Origin: Rhizobacter koreensis
Lineage (GTDB): Bacteria > Pseudomonadota > Gammaproteobacteria > Burkholderiales > Burkholderiaceae_C
NCBI RefSeq assembly: GCF_013366375.1
Contig: NZ_JABWMJ010000010.1
Span: 154,535-218,534, forward strand
DNA length: 64,000 nt
Reading direction: 5' to 3'
In this document: positions 43,038 to 54,538 of the stretch, piece by piece
How positions within the stretch are numbered: position 1 is the stretch's first letter
How the letters are laid out: each line of letters starts with the position of its first letter
The notes under the pieces: model-generated
The model's input: the letters and a program-made list of their open reading frames with translations, nothing else
Databases searched by the model: none
What the model was told of the DNA's origin: nothing
Program-made: the position numbers and the translations under genes

Positions 43038-44060
43038 ATGACAACGACAACCGTCAAGACGCTCGCCGCGGGCGCGCTCGCCGCACTCGCAGGTGGCGCT
43101 TTCGCGCAGGCAGCCGGCACGCAGGGCCCGATCAACAGCAATCTGCCCAATGGCGCGCCGGCGGCCGCCTTCGACACGACGTACAACGTCTGCCGCGGCG
43201 TCTATCCGCAGTGCTACAACGACATGATCCAGCGCACCGGGAACACGGTGCTGATCTATAGCCGCACCGCTGGTCCCCGCCACGCCAACCTCGGCCCCGC
43301 GCTGGCCGCCGGCATCAACCGAGCTTCGAACCCCACCGCCGGCCCGCAGCTGACCGCCGCCAACGTCGCGCAGCTGGCGCTGCGGGAATGGCTGGCTGCC
43401 GAAGGCATCCAGGCCGACATCACCGAAGACGCGAGCCAGATGCCGGGCCTCGGCAGCAATTACAAGGCCGTGATCTTCATGAGCCCGACGCGCGACACGA
43501 TGACGCTGCATGGCAAGCAGTCGACGATCACGGTCAACACGTCGGTCAACGCGTCGATCGACGCGCCGAAGACCAACCTGCGCCAGTACATCCGCTCGGG
43601 CGGCGGCTTCGTGGGCATCCACAACGCGTTCGGCACCGAATACAACTGGCCGTGGTACGAAGGTCTGCTCGGCAACGCGAACTTCTACGACCACGGTGCC
43701 AACCAGCCCGGCACGGTCGTGACGGTCCAGAACGATCCGTCGACGCAAGGCCTGCCGGCGACGTGGCCGCATCAGGACGAGTTCTACAACCTGATGCCGT
43801 ATCCGACCAAGGTCAAGTTCCTGACGCGCGTCGACGAGAACACGCTGGCGGTGCGTCGCACCACGCACCCGGGCCACGGCAACTTCCACCCCAATGCGTG
43901 GTGCCAGTACTACGACGGCGGCCGCTCTTGGGTCACGACCATGGGCCACGATTCGAAGGCGTTCCAGGATGGTTCGGGCTTCCCCGGCCAGCAGGAATTC
44001 AAGCGACTCGTCGTGCAGGGCATCAAGTCGGCGATGGGCCTGACGCCGTTCTGCAACTGA
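43038..44060 (+). CDS. ThuA-like domain protein, exported
   Basis: A 340-residue protein from the ATG eight bases after AGGAG. A signal peptide (AAGALAALAGGAFAQA) is followed by a ThuA/trehalose-utilisation-type class I glutamine-amidotransferase-like fold: NTVLIYSRTAGPRHANLG, LREWLAAEGIQADITEDAS, YKAVIFMSPT, RQYIRSGGGFVGIHNAFGTEYNWPWYEGLLG, and a histidine-rich C-terminal part (RTTHPGHGNFHPNAWCQYY, WVTTMGHDSKAF). ThuA domains act on sugars, often keto-sugars, in related systems. The export and the long insert between domains are unusual; function is unknown. Confidence 0.85.
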   Translation: MTTTTVKTLAAGALAALAGGAFAQAAGTQGPINSNLPNGAPAAAFDTTYNVCRGVYPQCYNDMIQRTGNTVLIYSRTAGPRHANLGPALAAGINRASNPTAGPQLTAANVAQLALREWLAAEGIQADITEDASQMPGLGSNYKAVIFMSPTRDTMTLHGKQSTITVNTSVNASIDAPKTNLRQYIRSGGGFVGIHNAFGTEYNWPWYEGLLGNANFYDHGANQPGTVVTVQNDPSTQGLPATWPHQDEFYNLMPYPTKVKFLTRVDENTLAVRRTTHPGHGNFHPNAWCQYYDGGRSWVTTMGHDSKAFQDGSGFPGQQEFKRLVVQGIKSAMGLTPFCN

Positions 44061-44087
44061 TTCGCTCCGCGACTTAGTCCTCTCGCA

Positions 44088-44126
44088 AGTCCCCTGAGTC
44101 GCTACGGTGGCCAGGGGGCTTTTTCT
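44088..44126 (+). terminator. Intrinsic terminator after ThuA-like gene
   Basis: Arms AGTCCCCTG (44088-44096) and CAGGGGGCT (44112-44120) form a nine-pair stem including one G-T pair, followed by TTTTTCTTT. It lies 28 bp after the ThuA-like stop. Confidence 0.85.
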
Positions 44127-44163
44127 TTGGCGTTACCGTTTCGCGCTTTGCCGACGCTGGACC

Positions 44164-44682
44164 ATGACTCTTCAATCGATCGCTTCATCGCACCCGGGTG
44201 CCGCCTTGCGCAGAACACGTCGACGCGCCAGCGTGCCTGCACTGGTCGCCTGCCTTGGCTTCGTCCTGTGCGGCGCCGCCGGCGCCGCCGACTCTCACCG
44301 ACACGAGTTCAGCGACGTCGTAACCGAGACCTACGACGGAACCTGGACCGCGACGTTCGAGCCGGGTCTGGGTGCCACGGGCACTGCCAAGCTCGTGCTT
44401 AAAGACTTCGCGGGCACCTGGTCCGATGTCGGTGCGGCCAATCGTCTCAAAGGCACCGCCTGCGGCGGAAAGCCGATGCCGGTGACGATACAGATGAGCC
44501 AGAAGGAGCAGTTCGGCTTCACCGTCTTCGGTGTGTCGGTTGCGCCGCAATGCCCCAACTTGACGGTCTCGCTGAACCGAACCGGCGAGAACACGCTCGA
44601 GGGAACTGTCGAGAGCTCCCTTACCGAAGGCGAGAAGAAGATACGACTCGTGCGAGTGGCGCAGGCTTCCCGCAAGCGTTGA
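44164..44682 (+). CDS. Exported hypothetical protein
   Basis: A 172-residue protein starting MTLQSIASSHPG. A long basic n-region and VPALVACLGFVLCGAAGAA form a signal peptide. The mature part (HEFSDVVTETYDGTWTATFEPGLGATGTAKLVLKDFAGTWSD...CGGKPMPVTIQMSQKEQFGFTV) has alternating hydrophobic/polar strands, a beta-sandwich-like pattern, with two conserved-looking cysteines. No family recognised. The start codon choice is uncertain; a GTG 19 codons upstream overlaps the terminator. Confidence 0.7.
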   Translation: MTLQSIASSHPGAALRRTRRRASVPALVACLGFVLCGAAGAADSHRHEFSDVVTETYDGTWTATFEPGLGATGTAKLVLKDFAGTWSDVGAANRLKGTACGGKPMPVTIQMSQKEQFGFTVFGVSVAPQCPNLTVSLNRTGENTLEGTVESSLTEGEKKIRLVRVAQASRKR

Positions 44683-44747
44683 ACGGTACCCGCCGCCCTG
44701 GCGGGTCGCCAGCCCCGACTGCCCGCGCGAAGCGGCTTTGTCGCGTC

Positions 44748-44775
44748 ATCGAGGCGCATCGAGGCGCATCGAGGA
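44748..44775. repeat. 10-bp tandem repeat, almost three copies
   Basis: CATCGAGGCG is repeated at 44748, 44758 and (partially, CATCGAGG) 44768, between the exported protein gene and a terminator. Simple slippage repeat; no function seen. Confidence 0.7.
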
Positions 44776-44792
44776 TGCCAGCGCCGACGAAC

Positions 44793-44816
44793 GAAAGCCC
44801 CGCATGCGGGGCTTTC
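44793..44816. terminator. Bidirectional terminator between exported protein and typA
   Basis: Perfect 24-bp palindrome GAAAGCCCCGC/GCGGGGCTTTC with centre ATGC region; each strand ends in CTTTC. It lies between two convergent genes and ends typA transcription on - and the exported-protein gene on +. Confidence 0.8.
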
Positions 44817-44858
44817 ATCATGGGCGCCGGTGCCCGCGCCTGACGAGCGCGGCTGCGA

Positions 44859-46685
<1,827 letters not shown>

Positions 46686-46697
46686 GGTGTTACCGGT

Positions 46698-47654
46698 CTA
46701 TCGAATCGATGCCGCGGACGTGGCACTCGGCAGTGCCGCCACTTCCAGCGGGCTCAGCAATCGGGTTGAAATCAGTTCGCCGGCGACGATGCGACCGCCG
46801 CCGAGAAAGGCATTCGGGTCGGGGCCGTACACGCGCACGTTGGGCGCGTCGGGGTGGGCGAGGCGCCGCCGCACGCCCGAGAGGAATCGGCCGGCGTCGG
46901 CGTCGGCGAGGCGCACCGCAGGCCAGTGCGCGACCGGCGCGTCGGGGCTCAGCAGGCAGGCGTCGCGCTCGGCTTCGTCCATGCGCTCGAGCTGCTCGAG
47001 CGTGACGGCGTGCTCCAGCGAGAGCGGCCCGCTCGTGGTGCGGCGCAGCGCCGCCAGGTGCGCGCCACAGCCGAGGCGCTCGCCGATCTCTTCGGCCAGC
47101 GTGCGGATGTAGGTCCCCTTGCTGCAGGCGACGTCGAGGGTGACCGTCCGGTCGGCGCGCGCGACGACGTCGATCGAGTGGATGGTCACGCGGCGCGCCT
47201 CGCGCGCGACGTCGACGCCGGCGCGCGCGTAGTCGTAGAGCGGCCGCCCTTCGTGCTTGAGCGCCGAGTGCATCGGCGGCACCTGCTCGATCGTTCCGAC
47301 GAAGGCGGCGCACGCGGCCGCGACACGCGCGTCGTCGACGTCCACCGGGCGCTCGCGCAGCACCGTCCCTTCGGCGTCGCCGGTCGACGTGGTCGTACCG
47401 AGCGCGAGCGTCGCGCGATAGCGCTTGTCGGCGTCGAGGCAGACCTGCGCGAACTTGGTGGCGGCGCCGAAGCAGAGCGGCAGCAGGCCGGTCGCGAGCG
47501 GGTCGAGCGTGCCGGTGTGCCCGGCCTTTTCGGCGCGGTAGAGGCGCTTGACCTTCTGCAGCGCGTCGTTGCTCGTCAGCCCCAGCGGCTTGTCGAGCAG
47601 CAGCACGCCGTGCACCGGTCGGCGCGGCACGCGCACGCGCGGCGCTGCGCTCAT
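46698..47654 (-). CDS. truB: tRNA pseudouridine(55) synthase TruB
   Basis: A 318-residue enzyme from the ATG after GGGAGGT (MSAAPRVRVPRRPVHG). Motifs: GVLLLDKPLGLTSNDALQ, the catalytic Asp in HTGTLDPLATGLLPLCFG, PPMHSALKHEGRPLYDYAR, and CSKGTYIRTLAEEIGERLGCGAHL. It makes pseudouridine at tRNA position 55. Lies 82 bp behind rbfA and 12 bp before typA in the operon. Confidence 0.97.
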   Translation of the reverse strand: MSAAPRVRVPRRPVHGVLLLDKPLGLTSNDALQKVKRLYRAEKAGHTGTLDPLATGLLPLCFGAATKFAQVCLDADKRYRATLALGTTTSTGDAEGTVLRERPVDVDDARVAAACAAFVGTIEQVPPMHSALKHEGRPLYDYARAGVDVAREARRVTIHSIDVVARADRTVTLDVACSKGTYIRTLAEEIGERLGCGAHLAALRRTTSGPLSLEHAVTLEQLERMDEAERDACLLSPDAPVAHWPAVRLADADAGRFLSGVRRRLAHPDAPNVRVYGPDPNAFLGGGRIVAGELISTRLLSPLEVAALPSATSAASIR

Positions 47655-47736
47655 CGCGCACCTCCCGCGGCACGCACGCCAGCGCACGCGCGACGCGCGC
47701 ACGCACCCCCACCGACAGCCCACGCGACCAGCATCG

Positions 47737-48102
47737 TCAGTCGTCCTTCGCGCGCGTGGCGTTGGCCTGCGCGATCAGCGCGCTCAGGTCGGCCGCACGC
47801 TCGGTGGTGCGGTCGAACTTGAAGTGCAGCGTCGGCACGGTGTGGATCTGCAGCCGCTTGAAAAGGCCGTTGCGGATGAAGCCGGCGGCCTCGTTGAGCG
47901 CCTGCTCGCACTGCTCGGCGTCGCCGACCAGCACCGAGAAGAACACCGTCGCATGCGCGTAGTCGGGCGTGACCTCGACCGCGTGGATCGTGACCATGCC
48001 GATGCGCGGATCCTTGAGGTCGCGGATCAGCTCCGCCACGTCGCGCTGGATCTGGTCGGCGACGCGGAAGCTCCGGTTCGGTATCGATCGTTTGTGTCGC
48101 AT
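47737..48102 (-). CDS. rbfA: Ribosome-binding factor A
   Basis: 121 residues from the ATG giving [19 protein letters not shown]; an ATG two codons upstream exists but AAAGG sits seven bases before the chosen one. The KH-type fold shows [39 protein letters not shown] and VPTLHFKFD. It assists maturation of the 30S subunit 16S rRNA 5' end. It is separated from infB by an intrinsic terminator-like element. Confidence 0.96.
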   Translation of the reverse strand: MRHKRSIPNRSFRVADQIQRDVAELIRDLKDPRIGMVTIHAVEVTPDYAHATVFFSVLVGDAEQCEQALNEAAGFIRNGLFKRLQIHTVPTLHFKFDRTTERAADLSALIAQANATRAKDD

Positions 48103-48117
48103 CGTCATGCCTTTCTC

Positions 48118-48156
48118 AAAAACAAAGCCCGCCCTGGTTGACGAGGGCGGGCTTTG
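48118..48156 (-). terminator. Intrinsic terminator between infB and rbfA (inside the operon)
   Basis: On the minus strand a 13-bp perfect stem CAAAGCCCGCCCT-CGTCAACC-AGGGCGGGCTTTG (48123-48156) runs into TTTTT (48118-48122). It is 18 bp after the infB stop and ends just before the rbfA ribosome-binding site, so it should partially terminate nusA-infB transcripts and reduce rbfA-truB-typA. Confidence 0.85.
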
Positions 48157-48174
48157 GGTGAGACCCGTTCCGCG

Positions 48175-51048
48175 TCAGAGCGTTCGCGCCACTTCGCGGA
48201 CTTCGAAGAACTCGAGCTGGTCGCCTTCCTTGATGTCGTTGTAGTTCTTGAGCTTGATACCGCACTCGAACCCGGCAGCGACTTCGCGGACGTCGTCCTT
48301 GATGCGGCGCACCGACTCGACCTCGCCGGTGTAGACCACCACGTTCTCGCGCAGCAGGCGGAACCGCGCACCGCGCCGCACCACGCCCGCCGTGACCATC
48401 GAACCCGCGACCGTGCCGATCTTCGAGGCGACGAACACCTGCCGGATCTCGGCGTTGCCGATGACTTCCTCGCGCTGCTCGGGGGCGAGCATCCCGGTCA
48501 TCGCCGCCTTCACGTCGTCGACCGCGTCGTAGATGATGTTGTAGTAGCGCAGGTCGACGCCGTTGCCCTCGGCCAGCTTGCGGGCGCCCGCGTCGGCGCG
48601 CACGTTGAAGCCGACGATCACCGCCTTGGACGCGATCGCGAGGTTGATGTCGCTCTCGGTGATGCCGCCGACCGCCGCGTGGACGATCTGCACCTTCACC
48701 TCGTCCGTCGACAGCTTGAGCAGCGACTGCGCGAGCGCTTCCTGCGAACCCTGCACGTCGGCCTTGACGATCAGTGCGAGCGTCTGCTTCGCGCCCTGAC
48801 CCATCTGGTCCATCATGCTTTCGAGGTTCGCAGCCTGGCGCTTGGCCAGCTTCACGTCGCGGTACTTGCCCTGGCGGAAGGTCGCGATCTCGCGAGCACG
48901 ACGCTCGTCGCCAAGCACCATGAACTCGTCGCCGGCTTGCGGCACCTCGGTCAGGCCCTGGATCTCGACCGGGATCGACGGGCCCGCTTCGTTGATCGGC
49001 TTGCCGTCCTCGTCGAGCATCGCGCGCACCCGGCCGTAGCTCGAACCCGCCAGCACGACGTCGCCGCGCTTCAAGGTACCGCTCTGCACCAGCACGGTCG
49101 CGACCGGGCCGCGGCCCTTGTCGAGCTGCGCTTCGATGACCAGGCCCTTGGCCATCGACGCGACCGGCGCCTTCAGCTCGAGCACCTCGGCCTGCAGCAG
49201 CACCTGCTCGAGCAGCGTGTCGATGCCCTGCCCGGTGCGCGCCGAGACCGGCACGAACGGCGAATCGCCGCCGAACTCTTCCGGCACGACCTGCTCGGCG
49301 ACGAGCTCCGACTTCAGGCGCTCGGTGTTGGCTTCCGGCTTGTCGATCTTGTTCATCGCGACCACGATCGGCACCCCGGCCGCCTTCGCGTGCGAGATGG
49401 CTTCCTTGGTCTGCGGCATCACGCCGTCGTCGGCCGCGACGACCAGGATCACGATGTCGGTCGCCTGCGCACCGCGCGCCCGCATCGCCGTGAACGCGGC
49501 GTGGCCCGGAGTGTCGAGGAAGGTGATCATCCCGCCCGGCGTGTCGACGTGATAGGCGCCGATGTGCTGGGTGATGCCGCCGGCTTCGCCAGCCGCCACG
49601 CGCGAGCGGCGGATGCTGTCGAGCAGCGAGGTCTTGCCGTGGTCGACGTGACCCATCACGGTGACCACCGGCGCACGCGGCACCGCGTCGCCCGCGTCGG
49701 CCTCGGCTTCCTCCTGCAGGAACGCGTCCGGATCGTCGAGCTTGGCCGGCAGCGCGGTGTGGCCCATCTCCTCGACGACGATCATCGCCGTCTCCTGGTC
49801 GAGCTGCTGGTTGATGGTGACCATCTGACCGAGCTTCATCAGCTGCTTGATGACTTCGGACGCCTTGACGGACATCTTGTGCGCCAGATCGGCCACGCTG
49901 ATCGTCTCGGGCACGTGCACTTCCTGCACCTGCTGCTCGGCCGGCGCGACGAAGGACGACGGCGCGGAGTCGTTGCGGTCACCGCGACGGCCGGCACGCG
50001 GCGCGCGCCAGCCCGGACGAGCGCCACCGCCCGCGGGCCCGCGCAGGCCCGGCTTGGCGGCGCGCTTGGCCGCATCGTCGGCCCAGCTCGACGAGAGCTT
50101 CTCCGACTTGATCGACTTCTTGTCGCCCGGCTTGGCCACGCCGGGAGCGGCCGGTGCCGCGGTGCCGGCCTTCTTGTGGATCGTGCCCTTGATCGCTTCC
50201 TTGGCGGCTTCGGGCGCTGCCGGCGGCTTGACCTCTTCCGGCTTCTTGGCGACGAGCACCTTCTTCGGTGCGTTCATCATCATGCGGATGGCGGCCGCTT
50301 CGTCCTCCGCGGCCTTGCGGCGCTTGGCCAGGTCGGCGGCGCGCTGCTTCTCCTCGTCGGCGACGACGGCGGCCTTGATCATGCGGATCGCGGGCTTGAC
50401 CGCTTCCGGCGCGCGCGGCGCCTCGGCCGCCGGTGCCGGTGCAGCCGCAGCCGGCGTCGATGCGGCCGGCGCGGGCTTCGCGGCCGATGCCTTGGCAGCT
50501 TCCGCAGCGGCGGCGGCCTGCGCAGCGGCAGCCGCCGCAGCGGCCTCGCGCGCGCGCGCCTCGGCGGCTTCGCGCTCGGCCTGCTCGCGGCGCTCCTGCT
50601 CCTCGCGACGCTGACGCTGAGCGGCGAGCTCCTCTTCCTGGCGACGCAGGGCCTCGGCCTGCGCATGCGCCTCTTCCTCGCGGCGCTTGAGCTCGGCCTC
50701 CTGGGCAGCGGCCAGCGCGGCCTCGTCGACCGCCGGGGCGACGTCGTCCCGCTTGACGAAGGTGCGCTTCTTGCGCACCTCGACCTGGATCGTGCGCGCC
50801 TTGCCGCTCGAGTCGGCCTGCTTGATCTCGCTGGTCGACTTGCGCGTCAGGGTGATCTTCTTGCGTTCACCGCTCGCGGCCGTGCCGTGCGCGGAGCGAA
50901 GATGGTCGAGCAGGCGTGCCTTGTCGCCTTCGGTGACCGAATCGTTGGTCGACGACTTGCTGACGCCAGCCGACTGCAGCTGCTCGAGCAATACCGCGGC
51001 CGAGCGGTTCAGCTCGGCGGCGAGTTGGGCGACCGTGGTCGATGCCAT
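48175..51048 (-). CDS. infB: Translation initiation factor IF-2
   Basis: A 957-residue GTPase. The N-terminal IF2_N part ([29 protein letters not shown]), a long Ala/Glu/Arg-rich helical linker (about residues 120-340), a second IF2_N-like module ([29 protein letters not shown]), then the G domain with [23 protein letters not shown] and NKIDKPEAN, and C-terminal domains ending [15 protein letters not shown]. It delivers fMet-tRNA to the 30S subunit. It follows nusA by 8 bp. A transcription terminator lies just downstream. Confidence 0.98.
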   Translation of the reverse strand: MASTTVAQLAAELNRSAAVLLEQLQSAGVSKSSTNDSVTEGDKARLLDHLRSAHGTAASGERKKITLTRKSTSEIKQADSSGKARTIQVEVRKKRTFVKRDDVAPAVDEAALAAAQEAELKRREEEAHAQAEALRRQEEELAAQRQRREEQERREQAEREAAEARAREAAAAAAAAQAAAAAEAAKASAAKPAPAASTPAAAAPAPAAEAPRAPEAVKPAIRMIKAAVVADEEKQRAADLAKRRKAAEDEAAAIRMMMNAPKKVLVAKKPEEVKPPAAPEAAKEAIKGTIHKKAGTAAPAAPGVAKPGDKKSIKSEKLSSSWADDAAKRAAKPGLRGPAGGGARPGWRAPRAGRRGDRNDSAPSSFVAPAEQQVQEVHVPETISVADLAHKMSVKASEVIKQLMKLGQMVTINQQLDQETAMIVVEEMGHTALPAKLDDPDAFLQEEAEADAGDAVPRAPVVTVMGHVDHGKTSLLDSIRRSRVAAGEAGGITQHIGAYHVDTPGGMITFLDTPGHAAFTAMRARGAQATDIVILVVAADDGVMPQTKEAISHAKAAGVPIVVAMNKIDKPEANTERLKSELVAEQVVPEEFGGDSPFVPVSARTGQGIDTLLEQVLLQAEVLELKAPVASMAKGLVIEAQLDKGRGPVATVLVQSGTLKRGDVVLAGSSYGRVRAMLDEDGKPINEAGPSIPVEIQGLTEVPQAGDEFMVLGDERRAREIATFRQGKYRDVKLAKRQAANLESMMDQMGQGAKQTLALIVKADVQGSQEALAQSLLKLSTDEVKVQIVHAAVGGITESDINLAIASKAVIVGFNVRADAGARKLAEGNGVDLRYYNIIYDAVDDVKAAMTGMLAPEQREEVIGNAEIRQVFVASKIGTVAGSMVTAGVVRRGARFRLLRENVVVYTGEVESVRRIKDDVREVAAGFECGIKLKNYNDIKEGDQLEFFEVREVARTL

Positions 51049-51056
51049 GTATATCC

Positions 51057-52616
51057 TTAGCTGGTCTGGCCTGGCGCAGCCGAGATGGCAGCGTCGGCAT
51101 GGTCGGGCAGCGGAGCGGCGTCGCCATCGGTATCGCTACCGGTGTCGAACCAATGCTCGCGCGCCTTCATGATCAATCCCCGGGCCGTGTCGTCGTCGAG
51201 GCCGGTCATCTCGACAAGCTCGTCGACCGCGAGGTCGCCGAGATCGTCGCGGCTGTGCACCCCACCCTCGGCGAGCTTGCCGATGAGCTCGGGCGTGAGC
51301 CCCTCGAGATCGCGCAGGTCCTGCGACACGGCGCCCGCGTTCTCTTCCTTCGCGATCTCCATCGTCAGCAGCGCATCCTTGGCGCGCTGACGAAGCTCGG
51401 TCACCGTGTCCTCGTCGAAGCTCTCGATCTCGAGCATCTCCTGCATCGGAACGTAGGCAACTTCCTCGAGGCTCGAGAAGCCCTCGGCGATCAGGATGTC
51501 GGCGACCTCGGAGTCGACGTCGAGCTTCTCGACGAAGAGCTTGCGGATGCTGTCGCTCTCCTCGGCCTGCTTCGCGCTCGACTCCTCGGCGGTCATGATG
51601 TTGATGCGCCAGCCGGTCATCTCGGAGGCGAGGCGCACGTTCTGACCGCCCCGGCCGATCGCGATCGCGAGGTTCTCCTCGTCGACGACGACGTCCATCG
51701 CGTGACGCTCCTCGTCGACGACGATCGACTGCACGTTCGCCGGCGCCAGGGCACCGATCACAAATTGGGCCGGATCCTCGGACCACAAGACGATGTCGAC
51801 GCGCTCGCCGGCGAGCTCGTTGGTCACCGCGTTGACGCGCGAGCCGCGCACGCCGACGCAGGTGCCGATCGGGTCGACGCGCTTGTCGTTCGACTTAACG
51901 GCGATCTTGGCGCGCGAGCCCGGGTCGCGGGCGCACGACTTGATCTCGAGGAGACCCTGCTCGATCTCGGGCACTTCCTGCGCGAACAGCTCCATCATGA
52001 ACTGCGGCGAACTGCGCGAGAGCAGGATCTGCGGGCCGCGCAGGGTCGGGTCGACCTCGGCGATGTAGGCGCGGACCCGGTCGCCGGTGCGCAGGTTCTC
52101 CTTCGGGATCATTTCCGAGCGGCGCAGGCGCCCCTCGATGCGGCCCGACTCGACGATCACGTCGCCCTTGTCGAGGCGCTTGACGGTGCCGACGAAGATC
52201 TTCTCGCCGCGCGCCAGGAAGTCGTTGAGCAGCTGCTCGCGCTCGGCATCGCGGATCTTCTGCAGGATGACCTGCTTGGCGGCCTGCGCGCCGATGCGGC
52301 CGATCGAGACCGACTCGACCTGCTCCTCGATGTAGTCGTCGACCTCGATATCGGGGATCTGCTCGACCGCCTCGAAATGGAGGATCTCGGAATCGGGGTT
52401 CTGCAGACCGGCGTCGTTGGGCACCACGTGCCAGCGCCGGAACGTCTCGTATTCGCCGGTCTCGCGGTCGATCGAGACCCGCATGTCGACCTCGCCACCA
52501 TGCAGCTTCTTCGACGCCGAGGCGAGCGCGGCCTCGACGGCCCCGAACACCACTTCGAGGTCGACACTCTTCTCACGCGCGATCGCGTCCACCAGCATCA
52601 ACAGTTCGCGATTCAT
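51057..52616 (-). CDS. nusA: Transcription termination/antitermination protein NusA
   Basis: 519 residues from ATG after GGAGGT, overlapping the rimP stop (ATGA). The N-terminal RNAP-binding domain ([18 protein letters not shown]), S1 domain ([28 protein letters not shown]), two KH domains ([42 protein letters not shown]) and two acidic C-terminal repeats ([43 protein letters not shown]) are all present. It binds RNA polymerase and modulates pausing, termination and antitermination. Confidence 0.98.
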   Translation of the reverse strand: MNRELLMLVDAIAREKSVDLEVVFGAVEAALASASKKLHGGEVDMRVSIDRETGEYETFRRWHVVPNDAGLQNPDSEILHFEAVEQIPDIEVDDYIEEQVESVSIGRIGAQAAKQVILQKIRDAEREQLLNDFLARGEKIFVGTVKRLDKGDVIVESGRIEGRLRRSEMIPKENLRTGDRVRAYIAEVDPTLRGPQILLSRSSPQFMMELFAQEVPEIEQGLLEIKSCARDPGSRAKIAVKSNDKRVDPIGTCVGVRGSRVNAVTNELAGERVDIVLWSEDPAQFVIGALAPANVQSIVVDEERHAMDVVVDEENLAIAIGRGGQNVRLASEMTGWRINIMTAEESSAKQAEESDSIRKLFVEKLDVDSEVADILIAEGFSSLEEVAYVPMQEMLEIESFDEDTVTELRQRAKDALLTMEIAKEENAGAVSQDLRDLEGLTPELIGKLAEGGVHSRDDLGDLAVDELVEMTGLDDDTARGLIMKAREHWFDTGSDTDGDAAPLPDHADAAISAAPGQTS

Positions 52617-53197
52617 GTGCGTTGACCTCCATGGGCGGCGCCCGGGGCGCCCCCTTCTTCTTGTGCGGCAGGCGCCGGCGCGCTGCGGCGTCCCTTGAAA
52701 TCGATGGTCGGAACGAGGCGTGCCTCGCGGACTTCGTCGATCGCGAAGTCGAGCACGCGATCGCCTTCCGGGCTGCCGCCGTGGTCGGGCGACAGCACCA
52801 GGCGCCAGCCGTCGCCTTCGGCGCGCAGCTCGCCGCGAAAGCGCTTGCGACCAGCGAGCGGCGCCTTCAGCGTGAGCTCGACCTGCTGACCGACGAAGCG
52901 GGCGAAATCGGCCGCCTTCTTCAGCAGCCGGTCGAGCCCCGGCGACGACACCTCGAGGCGCTCGTAGGGCACGCCCTCGACCTCGAGCACGTGCTGGAGC
53001 TGGCGCGTGACGCGCTCGCAGTCGTCGACGGTGATGAACTTCTCCTCGCCGCCCTCGCCCGGCGCCGGGTGATCGATGTAGACGCGCAGCAGACCGCCGG
53101 CGCTTTTCTCGACATCGACGAGGTCGTAGCCGAGCATCGTCACCGTGCTCTCGATGACGTTCGGCCGGGCCGGCAAGTTCTGACCTTCTCGCTCCAC
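52613..53197 (-). CDS. rimP: Ribosome maturation factor RimP
   Basis: 194 residues from a GTG giving [19 protein letters not shown]; family members normally start close to this IEptV block. Core: [73 protein letters not shown]. It is needed for 30S maturation. The C-terminal ~30 residues are a Pro/Gln tail. Shine-Dalgarno is weak (AGGAAC, long spacing). First gene of the nusA operon, with a ~250-nt leader containing an intrinsic terminator. Confidence 0.93.
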   Translation of the reverse strand: MEREGQNLPARPNVIESTVTMLGYDLVDVEKSAGGLLRVYIDHPAPGEGGEEKFITVDDCERVTRQLQHVLEVEGVPYERLEVSSPGLDRLLKKAADFARFVGQQVELTLKAPLAGRKRFRGELRAEGDGWRLVLSPDHGGSPEGDRVLDFAIDEVREARLVPTIDFKGRRSAPAPAAQEEGGAPGAAHGGQRT

Positions 53198-53321
53198 GCT
53201 GATTCTTGTTCCTGCTCTCGTTCCTCGCCTCCGGAGCCCCTGCCTGCCGCCACCTACGGAGCCGAACCACCGGCCCCGGCGCCCCGACTGCCACGCGGGG
53301 AACCGCGCGAATCGAGCGCCC

Positions 53322-53351
53322 AAAAAAAAATGGGCCGGAAAACCCGCCCCA
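53322..53351 (-). terminator. Intrinsic terminator in the rimP-nusA leader (attenuator)
   Basis: Minus-strand hairpin GGGC-G-GG-TTTT-CC-G-GCCC (53332-53350) is followed by a run of nine T. It lies inside the leader, ~125 bp before the rimP start and after the promoter, with no gene to end upstream on this strand, so it acts as an attenuator. NusA autoregulation is a plausible mode. Confidence 0.8.
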
Positions 53352-53451
53352 TCAGATGACTGTGAGCTTTCGAGCTAACCCGAAAACCTCGGCCGAAGGC
53401 TCCGCGTGGCGGGACTTCGCCCGCTGCTTCAGGCTTTCCAGAGAATCAAGG

Positions 53452-53496
53452 ATTGTACTGCGGGGGTTGGTTACCTGCAAGGTTGAGAGGTGTCAA
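53452..53496 (-). promoter_or_regulatory. Candidate sigma-70 promoters of the rimP operon
   Basis: Two overlapping pairs on the minus strand: TTGACA (53491-53496), 17 bp, TAACCA (53468-53473), and TTGCAG (53475-53480), 17 bp, TACAAT (53452-53457). The perfect TTGACA and near-perfect TACAAT make a promoter here very likely, though which pair is used is open. Confidence 0.65.
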
Positions 53497-53555
53497 GCCG
53501 GGCCTGCCAAGCCTCGCGTGCCAGAATCTGCGCCCTTCCAACCAAGGAGCCACCC

Positions 53556-54341
53556 ATGGGGTTTCTGACCGGCAAGCGCTTGTTGATCACCGGTGTGCTG
53601 TCCAACCGCTCGATCGCCTACGGCATCGCGCGCGCGTGCCACCGTGAAGGCGCCGAGCTCGCGTTCAGCTACCAGGGCGAGCGCTTCAAGAGCCGGGTCG
53701 GCGAGTTCGCCGCCGAATTCGGCTCCGACCTCGTGTTCGACTGCGACGTCGCCGACGACGCCCAGATCGACGCGCTGTTCGCCGGCCTGGCCGAAGCCTG
53801 GCCCCAGTTCGACGGCTTCGTGCACTCGATCGGCTTCGCGCCCAAGGAGGCGATCGCGGGCGACTTCCTGGAGGGCATGTCGCGCGAGGCGTTCCGGATC
53901 GCCCACGACATCTCGAGCTACAGCTTCCCGGCGATGGCCAAGGCCGCGGCGGCGAACCTGCGCCCCGGCAGCGCGCTGCTCACCCTGTCGTACCTCGGCG
54001 CGGTGCGCAACGTGCCCAACTACAACACCATGGGCCTTGCCAAGGCATCGCTCGAGGCCGGTGTGCGCTACCTCGCCGGCAGCCTCGGCCCCGCGGGCGT
54101 CCGCGTCAACGGCATCTCGGCCGGGCCGATCAAGACGCTCGCGGCATCGGGCATCAAGGGCTTCGGCAAGATCCTCGACGTCGTCGAGCAGAACGCGCCG
54201 CTGCGCCGCAACGTCACGATCGAGGACGTGGGCAACGTCGCCGCGTTCCTGCTGTCGGACCTGGCCGCAGGCGTGACGTCGGAGATCGTCTACGTCGACG
54301 GCGGCTTCAGTCACGCGATGGGCGGCGCGGCCGCGCTCTGA
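53556..54341 (+). CDS. fabI: Enoyl-[acyl-carrier-protein] reductase (NADH)
   Basis: A 261-residue short-chain dehydrogenase-fold enzyme from the ATG after AAGGAG. It has [46 protein letters not shown], and the FabI catalytic Y-x6-K pair (Tyr in [15 protein letters not shown] with Lys), plus [12 protein letters not shown]. It performs the last reduction in fatty-acid elongation. Divergent from the rimP operon. The triclosan-sensitive type I motif is retained. Confidence 0.96.
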   Translation: MGFLTGKRLLITGVLSNRSIAYGIARACHREGAELAFSYQGERFKSRVGEFAAEFGSDLVFDCDVADDAQIDALFAGLAEAWPQFDGFVHSIGFAPKEAIAGDFLEGMSREAFRIAHDISSYSFPAMAKAAAANLRPGSALLTLSYLGAVRNVPNYNTMGLAKASLEAGVRYLAGSLGPAGVRVNGISAGPIKTLAASGIKGFGKILDVVEQNAPLRRNVTIEDVGNVAAFLLSDLAAGVTSEIVYVDGGFSHAMGGAAAL

Positions 54342-54538
54342 GGCTGACCCCGGCGGCGGGCGCCGAGCGCCGATCGGCCGAGCCGGGCCGGCTGCCACCG
54401 GTCGCCGCGTTGGCTCATCGAGCAACCGGGCCAGTGGTCGAACCTGCCAGCCGGCGGGTGACCGGCTGACCCGTTCACCGGCCAACGCCGCCGGCGTCGC
54501 TGCGGAACCAAGCGCGGCTGCTCCGCCGCGCGCACCGC

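Larger units (their letters stand above)
53198..53555. other. 358-bp divergent promoter region, rimP operon / fabI
   Basis: Holds the leader terminator at 53322-53351 and the rimP promoters at 53452-53496 (listed separately). The ~250 nt rimP leader contains further hairpins such as CGGCCGAAGG region and GCGGGCGAAGTCCCGC (53411-53426). fabI on + has an AAGGAG site shortly before its ATG. Confidence 0.5.
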
